A DNA stretch of 64,000 nt, taken from NCBI GenBank assembly GCA_016165875.1, contig JABBOT010000030.1, positions 620,001 to 684,000 of the forward strand, read 5' to 3'. The position numbers and the translations under genes were made by a program. Positions within the stretch are counted from its first letter, which is position 1. Each line of letters begins with the position of its first letter. Below are positions 12,701-21,300 of this stretch, in pieces. This DNA is from Acanthopleura granulata (Eukaryota; Mollusca; Polyplacophora; Chitonida; Chitonidae). The notes beneath the pieces were generated by a model. That model did not search any database. It was not told the origin of the DNA and was given only the letters and a program-made list of their open reading frames with translations.

Positions 12701-12776
12701 CCACACACAGGACGTAACAGAGACAAATGTGTACATGGCTCTAAACCACGATGCAATATATGTTAATGGGCAATAA
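689..12776 (+). CDS. Copy 1: EGF-type receptor with ITAM-like tail, 3' part of gene (exons D1, D2, E, F, G, H)
   Basis: This is the 3' part of a multi-exon gene. The exon join is 689-766, 6246-6305, 8426-8506, 9584-9685, 10684-10777 and 12581-12776, which stays in frame (two bases completing a split codon, then 203 codons including stop). It encodes a Thr/Ser/Pro-rich stalk, one transmembrane helix and a tail of about 65 residues with a YSQV-x10-YMAL tyrosine pair. Signal peptide and EGF exons must lie left of the window. A LINE of about 5 kb sits in the D1-D2 intron on the opposite strand. The first ITAM-like half has Val at +3 where copies 2 and 3 have Ile, so this copy fits the consensus less well. 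A signalling receptor role is inferred; the family is not recognised by name. Confidence 0.6.
827..838. repeat. Target-site duplication, left copy, of the full LINE
   Basis: TTTGGAGTTTGA at 827-838 recurs exactly at 5798-5809. The two copies bracket the LINE. Paralogous introns after exons D at 6305 and 44747 carry the uninterrupted form (TTTGGAGTTTGATAT). Confidence 0.85.
1051..1410 (-). pseudogene. LINE ORF2 C-terminal region with Cys/His motif
   Basis: Terminal part of LINE ORF2. It contains the pattern CVGCGAECGIKHILADC, a C-x2-C-x3-C-x3-H-x4-C motif typical of the C-terminus of jockey/I-type ORF2 proteins. The upstream 'LTRCRVGHSPLTH' stretch is also family-typical. It is in the same frame as the RNase H fragment just upstream but separated by stop codons near 1411-1431. 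A shorter copy of the same region lies at 37912-38347. Confidence 0.75.
1432..1704 (-). pseudogene. LINE RNase H domain fragment
   Basis: About 90 residues of an RNase H domain. It shows the SDSLS strand (catalytic Asp), then WIPSHFGIHGN and a downstream D in the 'VDREAK' segment, which are the usual RNase H landmarks. In an active element it removes the RNA template during target-primed reverse transcription. The preceding N-terminal RNase H strand lies in disrupted sequence between 1705 and 2045. Confidence 0.8.
2045..2554 (-). pseudogene. LINE reverse transcriptase thumb/connector fragment
   Basis: Encodes KFLGVIFDSKLSF, the 'FLG' motif that follows the RT active site in LINE ORF2, followed by a thumb/connector ending near PAYDCVF. 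A stop separates it from the upstream palm fragment, although both are in the same frame. Confidence 0.8.
2594..3903 (-). pseudogene. LINE reverse transcriptase palm, frameshifted and internally deleted
   Basis: Two overlapping minus-strand fragments (3903-2809 and 2884-2594) together cover RT. Visible motifs are NYRPIALTSCVCKTMERM, CGFRQGRST, a motif A remnant FFELEKAY, VPQGSILSP and YVDDF. Motif A has Glu where the catalytic Asp is expected, and the usual Asp after KAY is Val. Family members have several dozen residues between motif A and the VPQG motif; here only about 25 remain and the frame changes at the junction. RT activity is therefore not expected. Confidence 0.85.
3986..4612 (-). 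pseudogene. LINE AP-type endonuclease domain, truncated before SDH motif
   Basis: About 208 residues of an exonuclease-endonuclease-phosphatase domain. Catalytic landmarks are IIQWNCRG, LQETHLK, GDFNSHSPLWGS and AIDLTITNPS. This nuclease nicks target DNA in non-LTR elements. The frame breaks right after VNEDLC; the expected SDHFPI segment continues in another frame at about 3960-3985, and a further stop lies near 3944. The catalytic His is thus lost from the main frame. Confidence 0.85.
4654..5230 (-). pseudogene. LINE ORF1 (gag-like) C-terminal fragment
   Basis: The minus strand encodes a hydrophilic Ser/Pro/Lys-rich segment containing FNRFGSLEDV. Upstream, in another frame, is ISYQEARKLASVSTTSP then FANVVK. 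Both are typical of the C-terminal half of jockey/I-type ORF1. The region is split by a frameshift and stop near 5050. The N-terminal half with any CCHC knuckles is absent, since 5231-5797 reads as leader sequence. Confidence 0.6.
5231..5797 (-). other. LINE 5' leader region
   Basis: GC-richer than its surroundings. Read on the minus strand it opens with CCCCCATGGGGTTCCCGGGA, and it includes two similar 'GTCGTACAAGGCGAC'-type segments (near 5650 and 5730). No convincing coding frame. I take it as the element's 5' untranslated/promoter region. Confidence 0.5.
5798..5809. repeat. Target-site duplication, right copy, of the full LINE
   Basis: Exact repeat of 827-838. Copy 1 intron sequence resumes directly after it (ataactgtggccaac). 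Confidence 0.85.
6246..6305 (+). CDS. Copy 1 stalk exon D2 (shortened)
   Basis: Acceptor TTTTCTAG, donor G|GTAAGT, 60 nt, phase 1-1. It encodes DISLPTVTIALVENVAPPVG. It is a tandem duplicate of exon D1 that lacks an in-frame 18-nt stretch covering the NNTERQ part of D1. The flanks also match those of D1. Confidence 0.6.
6461..6650 (-). mobile_element. LINE 3'-end remnant
   Basis: Begins with the ATGAATGATT-type tail followed by 'ggcttaacgccacgtc', the same signature as the 3' end of the LINE at 839. It has no coding part. Orthologous remnants sit after exon D at about 23925 and 44905, so this insertion predates the cluster duplications. Confidence 0.6.
6975..7197 (+). repeat. SINE-like repeat, family 3
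   Basis: Shared block starting near 'gataagccacccc' and ending 'aacgttaaaccccactgg' plus an AT-rich 'aataagacattacatt' tail. Related copies lie near 23340, 24435, 42280 and 45425. Confidence 0.5.
8426..8506 (+). CDS. Copy 1 stalk exon E
   Basis: Acceptor with a strong pyrimidine tract (CTTCTTTTCTAG), donor G|GTAACT, 81 nt, phase 1-1. It encodes a Thr/Ser-rich segment, DYYSTTAPTTSPRTSTQQ then KNAVTTEIG, probably O-glycosylated. This appears to be the ancestral form of exon E; copies 2 and 3 have lost this acceptor. Confidence 0.65.
9584..9685 (+). CDS. Copy 1 stalk exon F
   Basis: Acceptor TGTTGTAG, donor A|GTAAGT, 102 nt, phase 1-1. It encodes a Thr/Pro/Ser-rich juxtamembrane stalk with IPPPTTTGARPGFLTSTS. 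It is immediately followed in the transcript by the transmembrane exon. Same length as in copies 2 and 3. Confidence 0.7.
9686..10683. other. Copy 1 intron F-G
   Basis: Paralogous to 28276-29207 and 49277-50193. T-rich tracts near 10160-10225. No exon or repeat of note. Confidence 0.55.
10684..10777 (+). CDS. Copy 1 transmembrane exon G
   Basis: Acceptor TTGTTTCAG, donor AT|GTGAGT, 94 nt, phase 1-2. It encodes a short DST-containing start then a hydrophobic helix LVIGVAIGLGSAFLLSVIII followed by PVICI. The Met codon split at the 3' end is completed by exon H, putting RRRRS directly after the helix. Confidence 0.75.
11618..11680 (+). repeat. G-rich GGGGTGGG tract in intron G-H (copy 1)
   Basis: Irregular repeats of 'tgtggggtggga/g' and 'ggttgggtg'. 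It has many runs of three or more G on the + strand, so it could form a G-quadruplex in DNA or pre-mRNA. Equivalent tracts lie at 30137 and 51124. Confidence 0.6.
11693..11878 (+). mobile_element. SINE family 1, head-truncated
   Basis: Matches the body of the tRNA-headed SINE: 'gtgagttcaagt' region, 'aggtctgccggcagcctgcg', 'tttcctcccaccattg' and an 'aataaataa' tail. It lacks the tRNA-like first 40 bases. Orthologous to 30210-30386 and 51194-51370. Confidence 0.75.
12581..12776 (+). CDS. Copy 1 cytoplasmic exon H with ITAM-like tyrosine pair and stop
   Basis: Acceptor AATACAG, phase 2 start, ends at TAA 12774-12776. The tail begins RRRRS (stop-transfer) and ends with SDLYSQV, ten residues, YMAL, then AIYVNGQ. 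The YxxV-x10-YxxL pair resembles an ITAM; the YVN motif resembles an SH2-adaptor (Grb2-type) site. Compared with copies 2 and 3 it lacks the last few residues (QYTTT). Confidence 0.7.
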
Positions 12777-12777
12777 A
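12772..12777 (+). promoter_or_regulatory. AATAAA overlapping the copy 1 stop codon
   Basis: AATAAA spans the TAA stop. It could act as a poly(A) signal and give an extremely short 3' UTR. Copies 2 and 3 have no such hexamer here. It may be chance. Confidence 0.2.
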
Positions 12778-12877
12778 ACAAACAGCTAGAATATGGTGTG
12801 TAGGTAATGGACTAAATGTGAATGCAAAGATCAAGACTCTGAAATATGTTCATATACAATATCCAGGTTTTATGTAA

Positions 12878-13110
12878 CTTATTTATTTTATCTGTTTTAT
12901 TCGTGTTGTACGCCGCACTGAAAAATATTTCACGTATACACCGAAGGCCAGAGTTACAGTGGATGCAAACCGGGCAGAGCCCGGGGGAAACCCAGGACAT
13001 GATTCCAACATACATGTAAAATGTAGCACCAGTTGTAATGCTGGATGTCATTGTTTAAGTGAAATCTTCTTAAATACACCATAAAACCCCAATCAAAAAA
13101 AGGAATAATT
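12878..13110. mobile_element. Two inverted SINE family 1 halves
   Basis: The left half reads as the minus-strand 3' part of the SINE (acgccgcactg, aaccgggcagagcccggggg). The right half ends as a plus-strand SINE tail (taagtgaaatcttctt, aaaaccccaatcaaa). Orthologous structures lie at 31393-31617 and 52378-52603. Confidence 0.6.
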
Positions 13111-13120
13111 ATATTTTTTT

Positions 13121-13280
13121 CATTTATTTGATTAGTATTTTACGCCGTTTCATTTATTTCAATTATACGACGGTGGCCAGCATTATGGTGGGAAGAAACC
13201 GGTCAGGGCCCGGGAAGAACCCACGACCATCCGCAGGCTCTTGGCCCACCTTCGGAGAGGAAGCCAGTGAGAGCTGGGGT
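13121..13280 (-). mobile_element. SINE family 1, minus strand, head missing
   Basis: Starts 'catttatttgattagtattttacgcc' in + orientation (the SINE 3' end) and stops at 'gagagctgggg', before the tRNA-like head. Orthologs at 31630-31783 and 52614-52768. Confidence 0.75.
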
Positions 13281-14002
13281 TTTATGTAATCTAGTGAATG
13301 AAGCAGAACGCCACACCTACGTTGTCTGGATAGAACACTATGCAATCGGCTATTCCACATGTACTATTGATTTTCTGTCAGTAGTACAGTAGGACTGACA
13401 ATAGTACAGTAAGGTGTTTGAAGCATTGAAGTCTACACAGGTATCTCCCGCCGACACCCTTGGTGCTGTTTGTCACTTCTGCTTACAGGCGTATAAGTTC
13501 TGTTCAAATTATATACACTTTTAAGACACTGTAACGGTAACTTTATTAAAGAATGTGCTTTTGGTGAATTCGACTTTAAATTATTTTTTACCCGTTGACG
13601 GACTGAGCTGTGTTCTGGATATCGGTACTTCGCTGTCTACCTGCATTGTCATATGGTCATGACCAGTTCAAATATTTACTTATACAACTGATTAACGTGA
13701 ACCAATCTCAAACTGACTGATAGATGGATTGAGTGAGTGACTGGCGGTTAACTCCATGCTCAAGAATTCTTCACTTACATGACTGCGGTCTCTTTTAAAT
13801 AAATGGAGGACACGAGGACTACCCTGGGTGAACCACTAATCTCTGGCAGGTATCTGACAAGCCTTCTGACATAATGTCCAAAACGTCTGAAACAGCTGGA
13901 TTCCAACACCCTACCTTATTGGTCAATGGTTTTATGGTCCCAGCTAACCAGAGCCTCATTAAACCATCTGAGCCAGTGATCCAGCAGTTGTGAAAGGCTC
14001 TT

Positions 14003-14226
14003 TTTTTATTTATGTATTTGATTTCCTTGTTTTAAATTTTTTTTTCCGTACTCACTATAATATTATTATAATACACGTAAAATATTTCCCTTATACCACG
14101 GCTACCAGCATTATGGTGAGAAGAACGATCTTCCGCAGGCTGCTGGTAGACCTTCCCATGTACGACCGGAGAGGATGCCAGGGTGACATGGGCTTGAACT
14201 CACAGCGACCATGCATGTCATGCACC
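14003..14226 (-). mobile_element. SINE family 1, minus strand
   Basis: Minus-strand SINE with 'accagcattatggtgag', 'ttcccatgtacgaccggaga' and 'ttgaactcacagcgacc'. The 3' end is interrupted by a T-rich/AT-rich stretch. Orthologs at 32496-32750 and 53481-53736. Confidence 0.75.
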
Positions 14227-14948
14227 GTTAAGTTGGTGCTCTTTAAGCCATTGTATGACTTGTTGAAATAAAGCCCTTTACACAGCTGACTGGAATTCAA
14301 GCATTGTAAAATTTAAACATTTGAATATATGAAAACTAGGAATGGAAACTCCACTGAAACTAACTAACCCCAACAGCTGAAACAGACCAGGTGTTTATTC
14401 AATTCCATCTTCATTAAACGAAGTGTCGCTTTGGCTGGTGATCATTGTAAAGGAGGCATCGTAGAGTCTTACATGATAATTGTTGTTGGTCACTGGTCTT
14501 CAAGCAGTATATATTTGAGGTCGTTCTGGAAGTGCAAATCTGTGTGTCACAAATTGGGACAGTTGTTCAGGTATTTCACAAAAGTTTTTTGTTTTGCGCA
14601 CAGTTTTCTTATGCCTATAAGATTGACAACCACCGTGACCAAATCCCGGAGTACAACCTTATAAACCAATGAAACAAACAGGCGTATTGTAAATTTTAAA
14701 ATGTTTTAATACAGAATATTGAAAAATTAATTAATGCTTTTGTCTCATACAAGTTTTTATCATGGTACTATCTCGCGTCTGTTGAAACTTTGCAGAAGTT
14801 AATCCCCAGTGGATAGCACATACGATTTTCCATGTATATACATATATCATAACATTACATCAACGGCTAAGAAATGCACAAGAGAATAAATTAAAGCAAC
14901 AAAGACGGTGTAATACTTTCAAAGTGTCATGGAGCACGACAGCGTCTC

Positions 14949-14965
14949 TTCCGCTTTAGACGGAA
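14949..14965. promoter_or_regulatory. Conserved palindrome TTCCG-N7-CGGAA upstream of copy 2
   Basis: TTCCGCTTTAGACGGAA lies 310 bp upstream of the start codon. It is identical in all three promoters present (33514, 54503) within a longer conserved block. The inverted GGAA cores suggest a paired ETS-type or other dimeric site; the factor is unknown. Confidence 0.4.
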
Positions 14966-15144
14966 ACAGCCGAGTCCACACGAAGCCAATTTGAAACGAA
15001 TGGCCAGACCGGAGATAACCCAATTCTGTACAAAGAACCTCTGTGCATTTCATGAATTCAACAACCATATTATCATAAGAAAAGTGACAACCTTTTCAAG
15101 TACTTCAAATATGCAGACAAATTTATGTAAATAATTTAGCACTG

Positions 15145-15154
15145 TATATTTATC
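15145..15154 (+). promoter_or_regulatory. Candidate TATA box, copy 2
   Basis: TATATTTATC, 114 bp before the ATG. Conserved at 33710 (copy 3) and 54699 (copy 4), and followed in each by a similar 'gaacagcttaggcga' that may contain the transcription start. Confidence 0.4.
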
Positions 15155-15258
15155 TTTATAGAACAGCTTAGGCGAAAATCGCCTACCGGCATTTCGATTA
15201 AAGATACAAACACACAGATATCCTAACAGGATAGAAGCGATCTACAGGTTGGGGAGAC

Positions 15259-15307
15259 ATGTTGAATTGTGTGATTTTGCTGCCACTTGTTTGTCTCATA
15301 TTTGCAG
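15259..15307 (+). CDS. Copy 2 signal peptide exon A
   Basis: ATG after 'ttggggagac'. Encodes MLNCVILLPLVCLIFA and one base of the next codon; donor G|GTGAGT, end phase 1. A classic short hydrophobic secretion signal. Differs from copy 4 exon A by one silent base and from copy 3 exon A at seven positions. Confidence 0.75.
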
Positions 15308-18300
15308 GTGAGTAATGTAATGCATCTAGAAATTAATAATTTATCTTTCGTTCTACATCATTAATTCCTTCACTACATCGATCGATCAGGCAATATGTTT
15401 TTATTTATCTATAACATTCTAAAACAGCAGTGGTCTTAAAACCGAGAACTCTCACAGCATTTGATCATTCCACCAGCAGTTCGGCAATAGACTCCCTATT
15501 CAAAGAAAAAAAAACAGTTAGAGCTTTTCTTTATTACTAGTTCTTGCCGCTTTAGCTTAGATGTTCGTTTAAAATTAGGTCACGCAATTTACACCAAAGT
15601 AAACCACTAATGCCCCAAAACATCCTTCTTGTACATTGTGTCTATGCAAAATGTTTATATGTTTATTTATGATATATACTAAGTAACATAGCCTGTAATA
15701 AGTCTGTAAACAAAAAAAGAATAGCCTTCAGGTAGGAAAACCCAAAGAGAAATATATGAGGTGACGATCATTTTACTAATTAACCTGGCAATCGCTCGTG
15801 AGATTTCTTGTATCGACTCGTCGAATAAAAACAGAATGTTATATGTTATATGTTATACTACTTGTAGAATTCGACAAATCGCACTGTGTGAACGTATTGA
15901 AAGTAGCTTGTTCTAATGATACCACTTTTCGATTATTATTTTTGACAGTTGATAAATCATTTGTAGATAAATCACTAAATCCCCATTCTCGTGACAGTTT
16001 GTAGGTAAATCTGTAAGCCTTATTTTCGTGACAGTACTAATCTGCCATTTTAAAACCAATCTGACGTCTAAACGACCTTCTAGTGCATCAGAGAAATCCA
16101 GTGTTACGGCTATTATACAAATATACGAAGGCCCTGTGTAGAACTCAGTGTCACAGCCGGTCATAAATATGGAAAAGTCCTTTATACATCCATAGCACCT
16201 ATATGTAGACGACATCCAAAAATGTTTATTCGGAGATAATATTTAATTCATATATGACTGTCTGTTTAGATTTCAGAGGGGTCTCGTTTATGCGATGCAC
16301 AAGAGCCAAAAACATTATTTGAAAAGAAACATTGAAATATTCTATTCCAATTTCCACATATACAGAACTAGAGAAATAGTGTAATATTAGACTAAACTGA
16401 CGAGGGCACTTTCTCCTTCATTGTGATAAACAAGACGGTCTACTTATCCTATATAAATGTACAGATAAATGCAAAGCGAATACTGATTAATTTGATATTC
16501 AAAGGACAACCTGCCATGGTGTTTTATCTAAATTTTTTGAAGGATGTAACATAAATGTTGACAGAAAAGGGAGAAACACATATTTATGTAACTACAGTAT
16601 ACCTATCGGTGAAAGTTTGCGCCCAGTCTTGACTTTGACAGAAGACCGAAATGCATGTGTGAAAAAGTTCTATAGTGACCACAAAACGTGGTCGAGAAAT
16701 GAACCAGGAAGAAGTAACATAATGCAAATGATACTCTATGTCAATAGTTTACATTATATTGGCTTCTTAACAAGAAATTCAACTTATTCGCAACCACATC
16801 ACATCAATTTTTTTTACCTTATTCTTCTTAAGCTATGGTGCTACCGGGGTGGGGGGGGGGGTGTTGGTCATATTTTAGTTCTTAAACACTTACATGAACA
16901 GTTAGTATAAAACCCTAATGAGGTAAATTGACAATAGGCCAGATTTCGCCGGTAAGCTGTGACAATTGGCAATGTCGTCGGGGATCTCTTTGTATTCTCT
17001 TATATCTCATATATTAATCGCTATCATACGCTTGTGATATTGCCGACGTAGTGTTAATAAGCCATAGTAACTGACTCTTTCATTCAGTTATATTAGAGCA
17101 TGCGCACTAAATGTGGTCTGTCCTCTTAAGGAAGCTGTGTCGTTTCCATCATCTTCGTTAAGTCTGCCAATCACCTCCTTCCTGTTTTGTGTTGGGAGGA
17201 ATGATGGTGGAATGTTCTAGAATACACGGCTGGGAATGAGAAGCCTGCCTCAGTGATGGCTGGTTGAAGTCCATTGTGGTCTAGTGTTTGTGAGATGCCA
17301 AGATAATATAAAACCTATATACGATAACACTGTTCCTCCTGTGCTTACAGCTGTAATACCAGAGCTAACAATGTATTTTATAACCGGCATGGTTTGAGGA
17401 ACATCCAGTGTTTAAAAACCAAAACACTTTAGTCAACTCTACTGATATAGGTTACGAACAGGTTGTGACTATGGTCAGTAAAACAGAGAACTTTGATTAT
17501 TATTGTCACACGCTTAGTTAAGTCAATAATACACCCTATAGTTGTTTTTGTTATATTTGTCTACATAGTATTTGAGTTTTGCATGAAGTGTATTCACAGT
17601 AATAACTTGGTTTAGGTTTCTAGAAATAGGGCCGTGACAATATGCAGAGGAGCATACATGAGAGGCCAGTTTCCAAACTTCTAAAACTGTTTTATCAAAA
17701 GCCCGCATGAAGTGAATGTAACCAGTTTAATGAATGATACACAAACAGAACAATTAAATAATAACATGCAAGTAAAACAAAGTGTTATTCCACAAACACA
17801 CAACGTGAAGAAAGGATCCTTACACAAAAAACGCATGCACGTTTCTAAGTGTCTCAAGACGGTAATAGTAAATAGCATTCGTGTCGGTCAAAACCAGATT
17901 TCTTCTAAAACCGTGTTGATTCACTCTTTTGGAATCGCTATATATTGTAAAATAACAATAAAGGATACATTTGTCTTTTTCAAACCACAATGCAAATTAT
18001 TAAGGTAAATAAAATATATGTATTTAATGGTTTTTTGTGGCATGCTCAAAAATATTTTACATACACGGAGTCGGTCAGGCGATTTAGTCTGGTGGAAACT
18101 CACGTCCATCCATAGGTTACTGACAGACCTATGAAAACCAGCATGAGCTGCGGTGTACCGCACAGCTACCGCATTGGTAAGAGGCTCCTGGGTCATTGTG
18201 TTGCGCTAGGCCCAGGGGACCCCGAAGATTATTAAAAGATTTGATGATAGATATAGCAGCCTTGTTTTCTTCAAAGAATAATCTGACATATGTCTGTGGT

Positions 18301-21300
18301 TATAGCACTTTTTGCAAAGGGTACTTCACAAACCTTCATGCAACCAAACTATCTCATTTTTCATAGTGCCATCTTCAAGGGTGGCTGGGGGCCTCCGTTG
18401 CTCAGTCGGTTAGCGCGATAGCGCAGCGCAATGACCTAAACCTCCTACCAATGCGGTCGCTGCAAGTTCAAGTCCAGCTCATACTGGCTGCCTGTTCGGC
18501 CTCTCGTGGGAAGGTCTGCCAGCAACCTGCGGTCGGTCGGTCCTGGGTTTCCGCCGGGCTTTGTACCGTTTTTTCCCACCATAACGCTGGCCGCCTTTGT
18601 ATAAGTGAAATATTCTTGAGTACGACGTAAAACATCAATAAAATAGATAAATTTAATAAATCAATGATGACTGTGAGAGCTACCACAACCAACACTCCAA
18701 CATCACGGGTTTTATCTTGGGTGACGTTGATTGTCACTGGACGCGTCTTGTCGAATGCATAACCCTCAGGGACGACTGTGAATCTCGAATGTATACTTAG
18801 GATAATTAACAGATGACCAATGGTAGAAATAGCAATCTTGTCTCTTTCGTAGAGAGATCTCAGATAGTGTCTGCATTTACACCATGTTATAAAGATGATG
18901 CTTTGTAAGATATCCATGCAACCTATCCTCTTTATTTTTCACAGTGCCGTCTTCTGTGATGACTGGGACAACTACCACAAACAGGACCCGAAGCCTTTGT
19001 GCTTTAAAATCTTGCATGGTTGACAATGACTGCCCTGTACAAGCGTCCTGTCTTGTAACTAAACCTAGCGGACTACGCTGCATCTGTAACAATGGATTCG
19101 TGGCCAACGACAATGGTAGAGTCTGTGAAAAAGGTGACTTATTATTTAACAGAAACGTCATATGGCAGACATAACAATCTTGTCTCTTTTGTAGAAAGAT
19201 CTCAGATAATGTCTGTATTTACAACGTGTTATGAAGATGATGATTTATAAGAAATCCATGCAATCTAACTGCTTTTTTTTTCACAGTGTCGTCTTCTGTG
19301 ATGAATGTGACAAGGGTGACGCTAACGTTTTGTGTTTTACAACCTTGCAACGTTGACAGTGACTGCCCTGCAGATGCGTCCTGTCGTGTACGTTACCCTG
19401 ACAGACCACTCTGCATCTGTAACAAAGGATTCGTGGCCTCTAAACATCTGACAGTCTGTGAAAAAGGTGACTTATTATTTAACAGAAACGTTATGGGTGG
19501 ATACAAGATTTAAAACTAGAGCCCAAAGGCTGTGACATGGACCTTTTGTTGTTCTCCTAATTTTATTCTTCTTGTAACTAGTGACCAGTTGTCTTCCAGT
19601 ACTATTCATTACTCTTCTCTACACAAAGTGCCTATCCATTACTGCGTCCATAATGGGAGACCCGGCAAGAGTACTCTGCACAATTTTATGTCGATTATTT
19701 CCTCTCTAGCTTGGGACGTTTTCCCTGGTAAAATTTTGCAGCTAAGTCCTTAACATTTCTATTTGTTCGGTTAGTGTGAGCACCAATTAGGCCCAAAATA
19801 TCTTCATTATTTGTACCACTGCTATACATGGCAATAGGTCAAGGCAACACATCATAATATTTGACACGCTTGTTATGAATTCTTGTCAAGCTTTTATTGG
19901 GGAAAATTTTCTGCCCGATGCTAGCCGGAGGCTTTGGACCCTTCGACTATACCACCATTGCTTGTAAATGGTGAGGGCATCAGCTAAATGTATTTTGCCA
20001 ACTGAAAAATGTCACCACTTGATTGTGGTTTGAGGATTTTCAGCCGACTTGAGACCTTGCATAGAATCACTCAACTAATTACACCAATATTATGAAAGTT
20101 TATTTTCATGCTTAAAACCGCATAGAAAACAATTGATCAACAAATGTTGCACAGTCATATGAAATGGGCATATTCAGAAATTACCGTCAAATGAAAGGAA
20201 TTCAGATTAAAGTTACTAACTTGATATGTGAGGATGGGGAAGGGGCATTTTCAAGAAGCATATATGTGTAAACTGAAACGAAAATCCAGCAACCTGTGGG
20301 TGATCGTAGGTTTCCCTCGAGTTCTGTCCGGTTTCCTCCCACCATAATACTGGCCGCCGTCTTATAAGTGACACATTCTTCAGTACAGCGTAAAATACCA
20401 ATCAAATAAATAACCAGATGAACCCAAAATGATATATTTGTCTAACACTCAACATTAAAAATCATATGATGCTGGGCAACACATTTCTTTCAATACACCA
20501 TTAAGATTGTTCACAAAGCTGCAAATGTTTCATTATATTTGTTTAATAATATGCTCATGGAAATTCATTAATAGCAAAACAAATGCCTGCAGGCGCTCAT
20601 ATCCACAGAATCACTGTTAAAGTTACGCTGAAACAGAAGGCAAAGAGACAGATAGACCAAAAAAATTGCATTTGAGCTTGGCTAGAAAACTACGAAAGCA
20701 TAACCTAGGTACTTTTTTGTAATATTTATGAAATAAAGTTAAATATGTTCTTATCCTATTATCCCTCTAATTTAGCTTACGAAGCTTATTGTTGATGAGA
20801 TTGCTAAGAAATGAAAGTTTATTTGTACCAGGGTGTTCATTAGTAACGAGGAGGTGGCGATCTTCGTTGGCTCTGGATGGACTAACCGCTGCCTATTATA
20901 GCTGATTATAAAATAATAAAAAAAAATATGGCGTTGTTGATGTTTCGCTCTTGTAAAAGAGAACAGTTGTACCTTTTAGTTTGTCACTGTAAAAGTCTCA
21001 TTTTCACGCACTTACTCCAGCCCAGTCCTTTATTCTTGGGCAGTAACCGAAGGTGTCAGGTCAAATGACATACTCGCCGTCTGATGATTAACTTTCATAT
21101 TGTTCTTTACTTTTCACCATTTTAATGACTACCCGGGCGCTCGGTTGCCGCAAGGTGGGCCTAAATATAATTAGGAACTGTTAGATACATCACTGTAGGC
21201 TATCTTACATGATGTAAATCTTTTCTCTGCATACGCTACCACAGACATTCAAGGTACCGACCGGTATGTGACATTTGCCGTCACCATCCTCAAAATAGCA

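Larger units (their letters stand above)
12777..15144. other. Intergenic spacer copy 1 to copy 2
   Basis: No exon seen. Three SINE family 1 pieces (12878-13110, 13121-13280, 14003-14226) and a repeated segment near 13724-13980 starting 'gagtgagtgactggcggtta'. The last 300 bases hold the conserved promoter region of copy 2. Paralogous spacers are 31305-33709 and 52290-54698. Confidence 0.6.
15308..18944. other. Copy 2 intron A-B1
   Basis: No additional exon found. Contains a 37-bp minisatellite stub (15943-16036), a poly-G run near 16850, a minus-strand SINE (18004-18224), and a plus-strand SINE (18388-18662) inserted in a decayed B exon. Paralogous to 33905-40087 and 54878-59846. Confidence 0.6.

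Noticed and set aside
13724..13980. 'gagtgagtgactggcggtta' segments in the spacers (also 32215 and 53212) as a separate SINE insertion
   Set aside because: Faintly like another mollusc SINE, but they are shared only as part of the duplicated spacer and no boundaries or TSD are visible.
17523..18008. Several 60-100 codon frames on both strands in intron A-B of copy 2
   Set aside because: Not conserved as open frames in copies 3 and 4, and they overlap each other. Chance frames in AT-rich DNA.
18388..18470. tRNA-like sequence with box A and box B
   Set aside because: It is the head of a SINE. It occurs many times with the same long body and A/T-rich tail, has no intact cloverleaf, and is not a standalone tRNA gene.
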